A stretch of 64,000 nucleotides of DNA, taken from assembly GCF_005281475.1 (NCBI RefSeq), contig NZ_CP040106.1, forward strand, positions 4,678,501 to 4,742,500, written 5' to 3'. The translations under genes were made by a program, and so were the position numbers. The notes beneath the pieces were generated by a model. It was not told where the DNA came from. It ran no database searches and was given only the letters and a program-made list of their open reading frames with translations. Positions 18,165 to 27,169 of the stretch are shown piece after piece. Each line of letters opens with the position of its first letter. Positions within the stretch are counted from its first letter, which is position 1. The stretch is from Echinicola rosea (GTDB lineage: Bacteria > Bacteroidota > Bacteroidia > Cytophagales > Cyclobacteriaceae).

Positions 18165-19031
18165 ATGGCTTCAGGCTTTTTTGCAATCCTAGATGATATC
18201 GCCACACTCATGGATGATGTGGCCTCCATGACCAAAATAGCCACCCGGAAAACCGCGGGAATTTTAGGTGATGACCTCGCCGTAAATGCCGAAAAAGCTG
18301 CGGGCTTTACTTCGTCCCGGGAGATCCCTGTACTTTGGGCCATTTCCAAAGGGTCCTTTGTAAATAAACTGATCATCCTTCCCATCGCATTTTTGCTAAG
18401 TTCGTTTTTGCCTTGGGCGGTCACGGTCATCCTGCTCATTGGCGGGATTTATTTGGCCTATGAAGGAGCAGAAAAAGTGTATCATTTCTTTGTCCCCCAT
18501 CATCATTCCAAAAAAGAAGCCATCAAAGAAACACGCACTAAAGAGGAAATTTTACAAGTCGAAAAAGAGCGGATAAAATCAGCCATTGTGACCGATTTTA
18601 TCCTTTCTGTTGAGATCGTCATCATCGCTTTGGGAGCAGTAACAGGAGAACCGCTTCTGAATCAGATCATCATCGTCACCTTTATTGCCATCTTGGCCAC
18701 CGTGGGAGTCTATGGGATCGTCGCTTTGATCGTACGAATGGACGAAACAGGCTATAAAATAATGGCCAAAAGCAAAAAAAAATCCGGACTCATGTTTAAT
18801 ATCGGCAAAGGACTGGTCAATGCCTTGCCCATTGTCATCAAAGCGCTAGGCATCATCGGAACCTTGGCCTTGCTATTGGTGGCGGGCGGTATCTTCACCC
18901 ACAATATTGAATATTTGCACCACATTGTGCCTGCAGTCCCCAGTATGGTCAAGGATTTTGTGATTGGGCTAATCGTTGGCTTTATTGCCTTGCTGATATT
19001 CAATGGAGTAAAAAAGCTCCTTGGAAAGTAA
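18165..19031 (+). CDS. DUF808 (YedI-like) inner membrane protein
   Basis: The 288-residue protein starts ASGFFAILDDIATLMDDVA and contains TAGILGDDLAVNAEKA, the conserved start of the DUF808/YedI family. Several hydrophobic helices follow: ~65-95, ~135-175, ~205-245 and ~255-285. A short His-rich cytoplasmic-looking loop (FFVPHHHSKK, ~105) is visible. The family is widespread and uncharacterised. It is a single gene, 113 bp ahead of the dehydrogenase on the same strand without an obvious terminator between. Confidence 0.88.
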   Translation: MASGFFAILDDIATLMDDVASMTKIATRKTAGILGDDLAVNAEKAAGFTSSREIPVLWAISKGSFVNKLIILPIAFLLSSFLPWAVTVILLIGGIYLAYEGAEKVYHFFVPHHHSKKEAIKETRTKEEILQVEKERIKSAIVTDFILSVEIVIIALGAVTGEPLLNQIIIVTFIAILATVGVYGIVALIVRMDETGYKIMAKSKKKSGLMFNIGKGLVNALPIVIKALGIIGTLALLLVAGGIFTHNIEYLHHIVPAVPSMVKDFVIGLIVGFIALLIFNGVKKLLGK

Positions 19032-19144
19032 ATTTCCTTTAGAGGATTTGTCAGTTTAGGAACAGTTTATGCTTCTTTATCCATAAGTCCATTACTTGAT
19101 TTTGGACCGGCTTTTAGCAATTATTAACCACTAAAACCTATCCT

Positions 19145-20506
19145 ATGAAATCGATCAATCCCTATACAGGAGAACTTTTGGAAGAATATGCTGAACACAC
19201 CGAAGAGCAAGTGGAATCAGCCATTCAATCGGGTCAAGAAGCATTCCTTTCTTGGCGGGAATTGCCCATTGCCCAAAGGGCAGCACTCATGAAAAAGGCA
19301 GGCCAAGTCCTCAGGGACAATGTCGATAAATACGGAAAAATCATCTCCCTGGAAATGGGCAAAGTCATCACTGAATCCAGGTCCGAAGTAGAAAAATGTG
19401 CCTGGGTATGTGAATACTACGCTGAGAAAGCCGAGGAGATGCTCGCTGACGCTCCCATATCACTGCCCGATGGAAAGGAGGCTAAAGTGGTCTATAACCC
19501 ATTGGGCATAGTCCTGGCCGTGATGCCTTGGAACTTTCCTTTTTGGCAAGTGTTTCGCTTTGCCGCCCCAAACCTCACCGCAGGCAACGTAGGCCTGCTA
19601 AAACATGCCAGCAATGTCCCCCAATGCGCACTGGCCATCGAAGAGGTCTTCACCAAAGCTGGATTTCCAAAGGGTGTTTTCCAAACCTTATTAATTGGCT
19701 CGGACAAAGTCGCTAACATCATCGCCCATCCTGATGTGAAAGCCGCTACCCTTACCGGAAGCGAAAAAGCAGGCCAAATCATTGCGGCACAAGCGGGCGA
19801 GCAGATCAAAAAAACCGTGCTGGAATTGGGCGGCAGTGACCCTTTTATCGTGTTGAAAGACGCTGATGTCAAAGAGGCCGCCAAAGTAGCTGCCAAAGGA
19901 CGTATGATCAATTTCGGACAAAGCTGCATTGCTGCCAAGCGCTTCATCGTCGAAGAAGCTGTTTATGATGAGTTCATTGCCCATTTTAAGTCAGCCATTG
20001 AGGACTATTCCCCCGGGGATCCATTGGATGAACATGCAGGATATGCCTGCATGGCCCGTCCGGATCTCGCGATGGAATTGTACAAGCAAGTGGAAGCCTC
20101 CATTCAAAAAGGTGCTGAGGTGATTTTGGAAGGCATCAAACCAGAAGAAGACAAGGCCTTTTTCAAGCCCTATATTCTTGGGAACCTGACTCCCGACATG
20201 CCTGCTTACAGCGAGGAGCTTTTTGGTCCGGTGGCTTCGGTGTTCAAAGTAAAGGATGAAGCTGAAGCAATAGCCATTGCCAACGACTCGGAATTTGGGC
20301 TAGGGTCTTCCCTATGGACCAAAGATCCAGAAAAGGCCGACCAACTGAGCAGGAAGATCGAAAGTGGCGCAGTATTCATCAATTCCATGGTAGCCTCCAA
20401 TCCCTATCTGCCCTTCGGAGGCATCAAGAAATCAGGCTATGGCAGGGAGCTGGCAGAAAATGGAATTAAGGAGTTTATGAATGTGAAGACAGTTTTTATG
20501 GGGTAG
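19145..20506 (+). CDS. NAD(P)-dependent succinate-semialdehyde dehydrogenase-type aldehyde dehydrogenase
   Basis: The 453-residue protein is a class of aldehyde dehydrogenase close to GabD/Sad. The cofactor region is GIVLAVMPWNFPFWQV; the general-base glutamate is in VLELGGSDPFIV and the catalytic cysteine in NFGQSCIAAKRFI. The end SGYGRELAENGIKEFMNVKTV is typical of succinate-semialdehyde dehydrogenases of ~455 residues. It should oxidise a short-chain semialdehyde to its acid. No gabT or transporter is adjacent, so the physiological substrate is inferred. Confidence 0.88.
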   Translation: MKSINPYTGELLEEYAEHTEEQVESAIQSGQEAFLSWRELPIAQRAALMKKAGQVLRDNVDKYGKIISLEMGKVITESRSEVEKCAWVCEYYAEKAEEMLADAPISLPDGKEAKVVYNPLGIVLAVMPWNFPFWQVFRFAAPNLTAGNVGLLKHASNVPQCALAIEEVFTKAGFPKGVFQTLLIGSDKVANIIAHPDVKAATLTGSEKAGQIIAAQAGEQIKKTVLELGGSDPFIVLKDADVKEAAKVAAKGRMINFGQSCIAAKRFIVEEAVYDEFIAHFKSAIEDYSPGDPLDEHAGYACMARPDLAMELYKQVEASIQKGAEVILEGIKPEEDKAFFKPYILGNLTPDMPAYSEELFGPVASVFKVKDEAEAIAIANDSEFGLGSSLWTKDPEKADQLSRKIESGAVFINSMVASNPYLPFGGIKKSGYGRELAENGIKEFMNVKTVFMG

Positions 20507-20576
20507 GTGAATAAATTACACGGGTAGGTTCAGATATGTACTTAGGTCTCCAAACGAAATTTATTATATTTGTAAT

Positions 20577-20741
20577 ATGAATAAGCAAAAAAATGATATT
20601 GCCGGTCAAATCAAAGAATTCAAACGTAGGTTAAAGTCGCAAATGCCTCATGTTCGAAAGGAAATTTTGGTTTACGAAAAAAACACTGCCTTAGGTATAC
20701 AAAAAAAACAACCTAAACCTTCTCCGCAATTTAAGTACTAA
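20577..20741 (+). CDS. Small protein upstream of zeta-toxin-like kinase (possible antitoxin)
   Basis: A 54-residue basic protein, MNKQKNDIAGQIKEFKRRLK at its start, with 12 Lys/Arg in the first 30 residues. Its stop TAA is separated from the kinase ATG at 20745 by three bases, so the two are translationally linked. Small ORFs directly ahead of zeta-type kinases often encode the antitoxin, but I do not recognise this family, so the role is inferred from position only. TATATTTG at 20565-20572 could be a -7 box, though it would leave almost no leader. Confidence 0.55.
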   Translation: MNKQKNDIAGQIKEFKRRLKSQMPHVRKEILVYEKNTALGIQKKQPKPSPQFKY

Positions 20742-20744
20742 GTA

Positions 20745-21363
20745 ATGGTATTGCCAGTACTTTTTGTAATAGGGGGATGTAATGGAGCCGGAAAATCTAC
20801 GTATTCTTGGGCCTTAACTCCTAGCTCCATCGAGATTTTTGATTACAACAAGCATTTTTTGCGAATATAAATCACTGATATCCTCAGAATTTCAGGACAT
20901 CAAGGCTCATAATATGGCCTTTCGAGAGCTAGAACAAAAAACGGATATTGCTATCAAAAATGGTCAGTCTTTTGCCTATGAAACAAATTTCAACTCCACT
21001 CCACTCTATTGGCCGAACATTTTTAAAAGTAATGGATACGAAATAAGCCTAATTTATTTTTGCTTAGATTCAATAGAGGAGGCAAAAAGAAGGGTAGCAA
21101 TTCGTGTAGAAAATAACGGTCATCATGTTCCAGATCACGAAATTGAAAAAAGATATATAGAGGGTTATAATAACTTAGATGAACATTATTCTTATTTTGA
21201 TACCCTCCATGTTTTTAATAGTTCTTCCTATAGCGCTCCTCCTGAATATTGTTTTTCCATGAAAAAAGGAAGGCTTGTGATGAAGGAAAGTCTTCCCCAA
21301 TTTTTAAAGGAAGTTTCACCTCTAATGTACCAAAGCGTAACTTTAGGAGGTAAATTCCCTTAA
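20745..21363 (+). pseudogene. Zeta-toxin-like P-loop kinase, frameshifted
   Basis: From ATG 20745 the frame reads MVLPVLFVIGGCNGAGKSTY and IEIFDYNKHF, giving a Walker A (G-x4-GKST) as in zeta toxins, and then stops. The continuation lies one frame over: SLISSEFQDIKAHNMAFREL, FAYETNFNS, LIYFCLDSIEEAKRRVAIRV (a zeta-like Asn/Arg-rich lid region) and HYSYFDTLHVFNSS, to 21363. Reading through needs one T removed from the T6 run at 20855-20860. The restored protein of ~205 residues has the size and order of short zeta kinases, which phosphorylate UDP-N-acetyl sugars or other small molecules. Either the gene is dead, or slippage occurs, or the T run was miscalled. Confidence 0.7.
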
Positions 21364-21508
21364 CCGAAACAAGAGGCAAGACTAAAACTTAATATATCAT
21401 TTCTTTATAAGGTTTAAACACATCATTTTCTAAAGCAGGTTCATTAAAACACTACCACCTTAAAACATTCAAACCTTCTAACATTCCTAGGTTAATTCTG
21501 CATTCGAC

Positions 21509-21539
21509 TTGGTAATTGAAGGATTACTTTCTATTTTTA
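21509..21539 (+). promoter_or_regulatory. pdhB promoter
   Basis: TTG at 21509-21511 and TATTTTTA at 21532-21539 are separated by 20 bp, close to the Bacteroidota -33/-7 arrangement (TTG-N~20-TAnnTTTG, last base differs). The -7 box ends 23 bp before the pdhB ATG, the same spacing as at ffh and the radical SAM gene. Confidence 0.5.
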
Positions 21540-21562
21540 CGAGCGAAAATTTTGGCTAAAAA

Positions 21563-22543
21563 ATGAGAGAAATACAATTTAGAGAAGCATTAAGAGAGGC
21601 CATGTCCGAAGAAATGAGACGCGATAAAGACGTGTTTCTCATGGGTGAGGAAGTGGCCGAATACAATGGAGCCTACAAAGTAACCCAAGGCATGTTGGAT
21701 GAATTCGGACCAGACAGGGTGATCGATACCCCGATCTCAGAAGGCGGTTTTGCCGGACTGGGCGTAGGTGCCGGAATGAACGGTCTGCGACCTATCATCG
21801 AATTCATGACATTTAACTTTTCCTTGGTGGCCATTGACCAAATCATCAATTCAGCTGCAAAGATGTACGCCATGTCTGGTGGAGCTTACAATGTGCCTAT
21901 CGTATTCAGGGGACCTACCGGTAATGCCGGACAATTGGGAGCAACCCACTCTTCCAACTTCGAAAATTGGTTTGCCAATACACCTGGGCTGAAAGTAATT
22001 GTTCCCAGCAACCCTTATGATGCCAAAGGATTGCTTAAATCTGCCATCCGTGACGATGATCCCGTAATCTTTATGGAGTCGGAACTGATGTATTCCGACA
22101 AAGGTGAGGTACCTGAAGGAGAATACCTACTGCCTATTGGTGTGGCGGAAATCAAGCGTAAAGGTGCTGATGTGACCATCGTCTCTTTTGGTAAAATCAT
22201 GAAAGTAGCCCTCGAAGCGGCTGAAGAACTTGCCAAAGATGGCATCGAAGCCGAAGTGATCGACCTGAGGACTGTTCGTCCTATCGATTACGCTACCGTG
22301 TACGAATCCGTTAAGAAAACCAACCGTTGTGTGGTCGTAGAAGAAGCAAACCCTGTCTCTTCACTGGCTACCGATCTGGCTTTCAATATCCAGAAAAACA
22401 TGTTTGACTATTTGGATGCACCAGTACTTAGGGTAAACTCCATGGACATTCCATTGAGTTATGCGCCAACTTACATCGAAGCTACACTTCCAAACGTAAA
22501 ACGCACCATAGAAGCTGTAAAGCAAGTGACTTACGTGAAGTAA
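21563..22543 (+). CDS. pdhB: Pyruvate dehydrogenase E1 component, beta subunit
   Basis: The 326-residue protein starts REIQFREALREAMSEEMRRD and carries MGEEVAEYNGAYKVTQGML, the ThDP-contacting glutamate region of E1-beta. TPISEGGFAGLGVGAGMNG and GPTGNAGQLGATHS are the standard E1-beta blocks, as is VIDLRTVRPID in the C-terminal transketolase domain. It pairs with an E1-alpha subunit to decarboxylate pyruvate and reductively acetylate the E2 lipoyl group. Here it stands alone between its own promoter and terminator; pdhA and the E2/E3 genes must be elsewhere. A branched-chain 2-oxo acid E1-beta is the main alternative. Confidence 0.93.
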   Translation: MREIQFREALREAMSEEMRRDKDVFLMGEEVAEYNGAYKVTQGMLDEFGPDRVIDTPISEGGFAGLGVGAGMNGLRPIIEFMTFNFSLVAIDQIINSAAKMYAMSGGAYNVPIVFRGPTGNAGQLGATHSSNFENWFANTPGLKVIVPSNPYDAKGLLKSAIRDDDPVIFMESELMYSDKGEVPEGEYLLPIGVAEIKRKGADVTIVSFGKIMKVALEAAEELAKDGIEAEVIDLRTVRPIDYATVYESVKKTNRCVVVEEANPVSSLATDLAFNIQKNMFDYLDAPVLRVNSMDIPLSYAPTYIEATLPNVKRTIEAVKQVTYVK

Positions 22544-22563
22544 AATCATAAAACCTTTTTAAC

Positions 22564-22603
22564 AAAAAAGCACGCTAGAGGATTTTCTATCGTGCTTTTT
22601 TTT
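22564..22603 (+). terminator. Rho-independent terminator after pdhB
   Basis: AAAAAAGCACG pairs with CGTGCTTTTTTTT around a short stem extension (CTAGA/TCTAT) and loop. It begins about 20 bp after the pdhB stop. The A-run on the other side lets it also serve the convergent PagL-like gene. Confidence 0.85.
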
Positions 22604-22675
22604 ATCAAATCAAAAATTTTTAAAAGAGAATTGCTCTCTACAGAAACCATATTTGATCAATAGTAACTTGATATT

Positions 22676-23941
22676 CTAAAACATTCTTTCATTTCCAAAC
22701 GTATAGCCTATCCCAAGCATCAGGAAATTGGCTTCGCTAAAGTCCTTGAGGTTGTAACCGACATGGATAAAGCTATTTCTACTGACCCTTGTCTTCAGCG
22801 AAAAAACCTGGTATGTGCCTTTGAAATCCCCTCCCTTATGGATGACATTCGTACCAATACCCACTCCCACTGAAAATACCGGCATGACAAACTCCGCACG
22901 GGCAGATACTCCAAGCGCCAGTTGATGTCCTAGTTCAGGTGTAATGAAGTCGGGAGGACTATAAGGCCCACCTATGGGCTGGATATAATCTTTTGCATAA
23001 ACATTGGCACTGCCATCAAAAAGCGGATCGAGTGAAAGCCCTGTCCGAAATTTATGACTGACATTATACAGCGCACTTATGTTTGCCCCAATTACTGGAT
23101 AGGAATCAGGAGAAGGAATCCGCTCTCCGTTAAAAGCCACTCCCTTTCTGCGCCAGGAACCAAAGAGCACCACATCATAACTCATGTGCTGGTGAAAGAC
23201 CACGCCTGATGAGGAAGAAAACCGTTTGGTATCAGCATATTGATAACGGCCATCCTCTCCCAGTCGATACACGGCCCCCAGTTTACCTCCAAGCATATTG
23301 ATCCCCGCATTGGGATAGGCGGTATTGCCGTTGGAGAAATGTGTAAGATCAGAGCCCAAAGTAATATAAAGCTGATCACTTGGCTTCCATTTAAAGTGCA
23401 AGCCCGCATTGATATAGGCATTGAATCGTGATCCGACCGTTTTATTATTGGGATTGCTGTCCGGATCATAAGGATTCCAGCCTCCAGAGACGCCAAAATT
23501 CCATTCAAAATTAAGGGTAATATTTTCAGCTAGGTGGGCTATCCGTGCCCCTTGGAAAAGGTAAATCGCTATGGGGTTTCCAAGTTCATTTTTATTACCA
23601 AAATAGAACTGCGCCAAACCCATTCCCCAATAAGTGTCCCCATACACACGATACCGGTTGGTACCCTTGGGAAGGTAAAATCCATACCGAAAATGTGCAG
23701 AAAATGCACTTTTGGCCAAGCGAGACCTCGTCTCCTCATTTCTGTAAAAAGGCTTAGGAGGAAAGACATAAGCGTACCGTAGCTCCGCCCCAAGCCCATG
23801 CAAATATTTTTTTGAGGTGTAAGAACTTAAAGAATCAACTTCTGAATCATCCTGAGCTGCAGCAGGCAACAGCGCACCAAAAAAGTAAAGAGACACAAGC
23901 ACTCCTAAAAGCCACACATTTTGCTTTTTCATTATGGACAA
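22676..23941 (-). CDS. PagL-like lipid A deacylase (acyloxyacyl hydrolase)
   Basis: The 421-residue protein has a signal peptide (LLGVLVSLYFFGALLPAAAQ). Alternating hydrophobic strands run to the end, which closes FLMLGIGYTFGNERMF, a beta-barrel terminus. NFEWNFGVSGGW and, later, DLTHFSNGNTAYPNAGINM contain the conserved His-Ser and N-x-G-x-N signature of lipid A 3-O-deacylases; H~230 and S~232 are the likely catalytic pair. It would remove the 3-linked acyl chain of lipid A at the outer membrane. It is longer than Salmonella PagL (~185 residues), as usual for Bacteroidota. The start could also be the MKK a few codons in. Confidence 0.82.
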   Translation of the reverse strand: MSIMKKQNVWLLGVLVSLYFFGALLPAAAQDDSEVDSLSSYTSKKYLHGLGAELRYAYVFPPKPFYRNEETRSRLAKSAFSAHFRYGFYLPKGTNRYRVYGDTYWGMGLAQFYFGNKNELGNPIAIYLFQGARIAHLAENITLNFEWNFGVSGGWNPYDPDSNPNNKTVGSRFNAYINAGLHFKWKPSDQLYITLGSDLTHFSNGNTAYPNAGINMLGGKLGAVYRLGEDGRYQYADTKRFSSSSGVVFHQHMSYDVVLFGSWRRKGVAFNGERIPSPDSYPVIGANISALYNVSHKFRTGLSLDPLFDGSANVYAKDYIQPIGGPYSPPDFITPELGHQLALGVSARAEFVMPVFSVGVGIGTNVIHKGGDFKGTYQVFSLKTRVSRNSFIHVGYNLKDFSEANFLMLGIGYTFGNERMF

Positions 23942-24063
23942 AATACAGTTTTATAAATAACTTAGAGAGACTAATATACAGCTTTTAGCCAAACCTGATT
24001 TAACCGGTTATAAAATCATGATCCCTTAATCATTCATATGAGCTCAGCTATGTGTTACCCTAC

Positions 24064-24098
24064 AAAAAAGCCTGCCAGAATATTCCGGCAGGCTTTTC
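24064..24098 (-). terminator. Rho-independent terminator after the TonB-type receptor
   Basis: GCCTGCC and GGCAGGC form a stem around AGAATATTCC, flanked by A6 on the left and T4 on the right. It could act in both directions and follows the minus-strand receptor gene after the family-B element. Confidence 0.7.
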
Positions 24099-24116
24099 TA
24101 TTGAACCCTTTTAATA

Positions 24117-24300
24117 TTAAACCCGCATTATACATTAGCCTATCTATTCCGAGCTGATCCGCCGCGGCGGACAAAATCAGTCGCTTAGCTGATGTTTTCG
24201 ATCTCACCATCCGCCGCGGCGGATGATTCAATCTCCAAACAGCCTGATTTTCTTGTAGTTTCATCTCTCATTACGATTCCTAATGCATAAAACGGGTTAA
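24117..24300. repeat. Family-B miniature element (copy 1)
   Basis: The left end TTAAACCCGCATTATACATT (24117-24136, continuing AG) faces CTAATGCATAAAACGGGTTAA (24280-24300, 21 bases) as a ~21-bp imperfect inverted repeat. The interior has two copies of the 14-bp palindrome TCCGCCGCGGCGGA (24158-24171 and 24210-24223). A second copy of the element at 31279-31411 has only one palindrome; the ~51 bp between palindromes here are absent there. No coding capacity. Confidence 0.7.
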
Positions 24301-24356
24301 ACAAAGAAAAATTTATTATATACAACGCAACATGCTGCACGTTGTCAACTGAACCA

Positions 24357-26867
24357 TTACTGAGTCGGCCCCATCATTCCTCCCCCGCTGTTACCACCGC
24401 CTTTGAGGTCCTCGTTTTCTATGGACCGTTTCTTTCTCTTTGGCGCCACGCTCATCTTACCTATTCGGTAGCTGAAATTGATCTTAAAGTTCATGTTTCG
24501 CATATAATTGGTGCTTTGCTGGATAATGGTAGGCGAAACGATTTCATTTTCCATTTTGAATTCAGGTGTAAAGAAATTTTCTGCACCAAAACCAATACTG
24601 CCTTTTTTCTCCGCAAACTGCTTATTGATATTCAGACCATAAATCCCAAAGCCGGTTTCATACCCTTGGAGATTTACCTGTCTTCCTCTGGCAAAAGCGA
24701 AACCCTGAAGGACCCAACTCTCGGTAATGTTATAATTACCAAACATCCGCCCACTGACCACAAAACCTTCATTAGAAGCATTGTATATCGGATCGTCCAC
24801 GTTATTGTCGATCATGGTATAATAAGTGTCAATCCCTCCATTAAAGGACAGTTTATTGGACACATTTATATTGGCAAAGAGATTTAGCCCTACCGCTTGC
24901 TCACTTCCGATGTTTTCATAAGTGGTATAGATTACCCCATCATCCAACACGCTTCTGATGGGCTGTATGGATCCGGACGTATTGCGATAGAAACTGGCGA
25001 TATTAATACTGGCAGATTTGAAATAGGTGCTGTACGCCAATTCGAAATTATCTGTATATTCCGGATCCAAAAGGGGATTTCCCTGTGTGATCTGCGTCGG
25101 ATTGGCGCCTTGTATATTGGGGTTCAAAAACTGTAAAGATGGCCGCTGAATTCGTCGGTTATAGGCTGCCTTGATCATATTACCACTTTCAAATTTACGG
25201 CTAAGGTTCACACTGGGAACCAGCACGCCATAATCTGGAATATCCGCTTGCTCTTCGCCTGTCTTGAAATCCGCATTAATGGTCGTGTACTCATAGCGCG
25301 CGCCTACTTTGGCAGTATAATGCTTTAAAAAACCTTGCGTATAGGAAACATACCCCGCTGTTACATTCTGATCATAGTCAAATTCATTGCTAAACTGGGC
25401 ATCTTCATTCTCCACATACTCACCATCGGCACCCTCAGCGGTAAAATAAGCATAATCGCTGCTCACTCGACGAAGGATGTTTTTAGCGCCATATTCCAAA
25501 ATCTGGTCTTCTCCATCACCCAATGGGGTAATATAATCCACTTGAAGGGTGAATTCCTGGTTGTTGGAAGCATTTTCATTTTTGGTACGCTGCTCTACCT
25601 CTTCAAAGTTTCCATCCAGCAGCGCCTGGACAAAGTCATTGGTACGGTTGTTTCTACTATAAAGTCCCATGATGCTGAATTCCTTTTGTGGCTTCTCATA
25701 GGTCCTGGTGTAATTAAGGCTGACATCGACGGTATTGGAGAGGTTTTCCATGTCCACCGTCCTCATCAGGGCACTCACCAACTCATCATCCAAGTAGTTT
25801 TCAGTCAATAGATTGTCTTGCTTGTTCTTAAAGTTGAACATACCAAAATTAACGGATGCCGCCAGCCAGTTATATTTGTCTATCTCATAGTCAGCCCCAA
25901 AATTATAGCGACCCATTAGCATATTGGTACGTGTGTCTGTACTCTGGAGAATATTGGATACGGATCCATCAGGATTGATCACCTGCTGATTGTTTTCGAA
26001 TCCCCCTTTGATATTATAGCCTGCCCGGCCAAAACCTCCCAGGTTAAATCCCCACTTTCCTTTCCTGGCACTGGCATTCAGACCAAGGTTACTCCCCCTC
26101 ATCCCTGCAGAGGTATTGATGCTTAAAGAGGTGCCTTGCAGATTGTTTTTCTTGGTGATAATATTGATCACACCACCGGTGCCTTCTGCATCATATTTGG
26201 CCGATGGAGAAGTAATCACCTCTACGGACTTGATCTCATCCGCTGGTATTTGTTTCAAGGCGTCTGCAATCGAACTGGCAGACATGGTAGATGGCTTGTT
26301 ATCGATCAGCACTCGGATATTACTGCTGCCTCTCATGGATACATTTCCGTCCAAGTCCACAGAGAGCATCGGCACCCTTCTCAATACATCCGTAGCATCT
26401 CCACCCACAGTAGTTTTATCATTTTCAGCATTATAAATGGTCCTATCCACTTTCTCTGTGATCAGTTCTCGCTGGCCCTGTACCGTCACTTCATCCAGTG
26501 AAACGGACTCTTCTTCCAGTCCAATATTGCCCAAATTAAGATCCTTCTGACCATTGGTCACTTTAATTCCGGACTTGGCATAAGGCGCAAAACCAACAAA
26601 ATTCACTTGGAGTTTATATGTCCCTGGCCCAAAACCAGTGATAAAGAATTTACCCTCATCATCAGCTACCCCACCGGAAACTTGCTTATCCGTACTTTGG
26701 TCCAATAGTAACACGGTTGCGTAAGCCACTGGAGCACCGCTTTCCGCTTCTACCACCGTACCGGTCAGCTGGTAATCATTTGCTTTGGAAGTTTCTTGGC
26801 CATGGGCAAAGGACACTACTCCTAAGAGAAGAAGCCACATTCCCACATTTTGAATCATTAATTTCAT
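24357..26867 (-). CDS. TonB-dependent-receptor-like outer membrane beta-barrel protein
   Basis: The 836-residue protein has a signal peptide (MWLLLLGVVSFAHGQ), then a carboxypeptidase-regulatory-like domain (~30-115: YQLTGTVVEAESGAPVAYAT). A plug follows (~135-245: DVLRRVPMLSVDLDGNVSMR, IKSVEVITSPSAKYDAEG, GGVINIITKK), then a large beta-barrel of the 'OMP_b-brl_3' type. The tail GGGNSGGGMMGPT is Gly-rich and disordered. Such proteins lack a clear TonB box and their cargo is unknown; peptides, lipids or export functions have been suggested. It is divergent from the LytS/LytTR pair, a neighbourhood that suggests regulation by that system. Confidence 0.9.
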   Translation of the reverse strand: MKLMIQNVGMWLLLLGVVSFAHGQETSKANDYQLTGTVVEAESGAPVAYATVLLLDQSTDKQVSGGVADDEGKFFITGFGPGTYKLQVNFVGFAPYAKSGIKVTNGQKDLNLGNIGLEEESVSLDEVTVQGQRELITEKVDRTIYNAENDKTTVGGDATDVLRRVPMLSVDLDGNVSMRGSSNIRVLIDNKPSTMSASSIADALKQIPADEIKSVEVITSPSAKYDAEGTGGVINIITKKNNLQGTSLSINTSAGMRGSNLGLNASARKGKWGFNLGGFGRAGYNIKGGFENNQQVINPDGSVSNILQSTDTRTNMLMGRYNFGADYEIDKYNWLAASVNFGMFNFKNKQDNLLTENYLDDELVSALMRTVDMENLSNTVDVSLNYTRTYEKPQKEFSIMGLYSRNNRTNDFVQALLDGNFEEVEQRTKNENASNNQEFTLQVDYITPLGDGEDQILEYGAKNILRRVSSDYAYFTAEGADGEYVENEDAQFSNEFDYDQNVTAGYVSYTQGFLKHYTAKVGARYEYTTINADFKTGEEQADIPDYGVLVPSVNLSRKFESGNMIKAAYNRRIQRPSLQFLNPNIQGANPTQITQGNPLLDPEYTDNFELAYSTYFKSASINIASFYRNTSGSIQPIRSVLDDGVIYTTYENIGSEQAVGLNLFANINVSNKLSFNGGIDTYYTMIDNNVDDPIYNASNEGFVVSGRMFGNYNITESWVLQGFAFARGRQVNLQGYETGFGIYGLNINKQFAEKKGSIGFGAENFFTPEFKMENEIVSPTIIQQSTNYMRNMNFKINFSYRIGKMSVAPKRKKRSIENEDLKGGGNSGGGMMGPTQ

Positions 26868-27169
26868 GTATATCGCTTTAGGTTTGAACGTCCTTTTAAA
26901 TAGATTTAGCTACCCCATTGACCCGAATGGGATAGTATTCATAAGCAAAGTAATCCTATTCGAAACCACAAAAAAACAGAATAGATGACAAGCGGTACTT
27001 TATCGACAAAAGTGGCATTACAGTAGATAGAAGGATTAAGCTACATCCCAAAAGGCGGCAAAGGATTCAATTCCCCAGTCTATAGGTAAAAAACCTCATT
27101 TGGACGATTATATTTTTCAGATATAACCAGTTTCTGTTAAGTTTATCAAAACAATCAATCACTATACGG
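26868..27169. other. Divergent promoter region, receptor / LytS
   Basis: 302 bp between the minus-strand receptor and the plus-strand kinase gene. It must contain both promoters and probably LytTR sites. I see no clear pair of direct repeats; CCCATTGACCCGAATGGG near 26913-26930 is a short inverted repeat (CCCATT/AATGGG) close to the receptor start. Confidence 0.35.
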
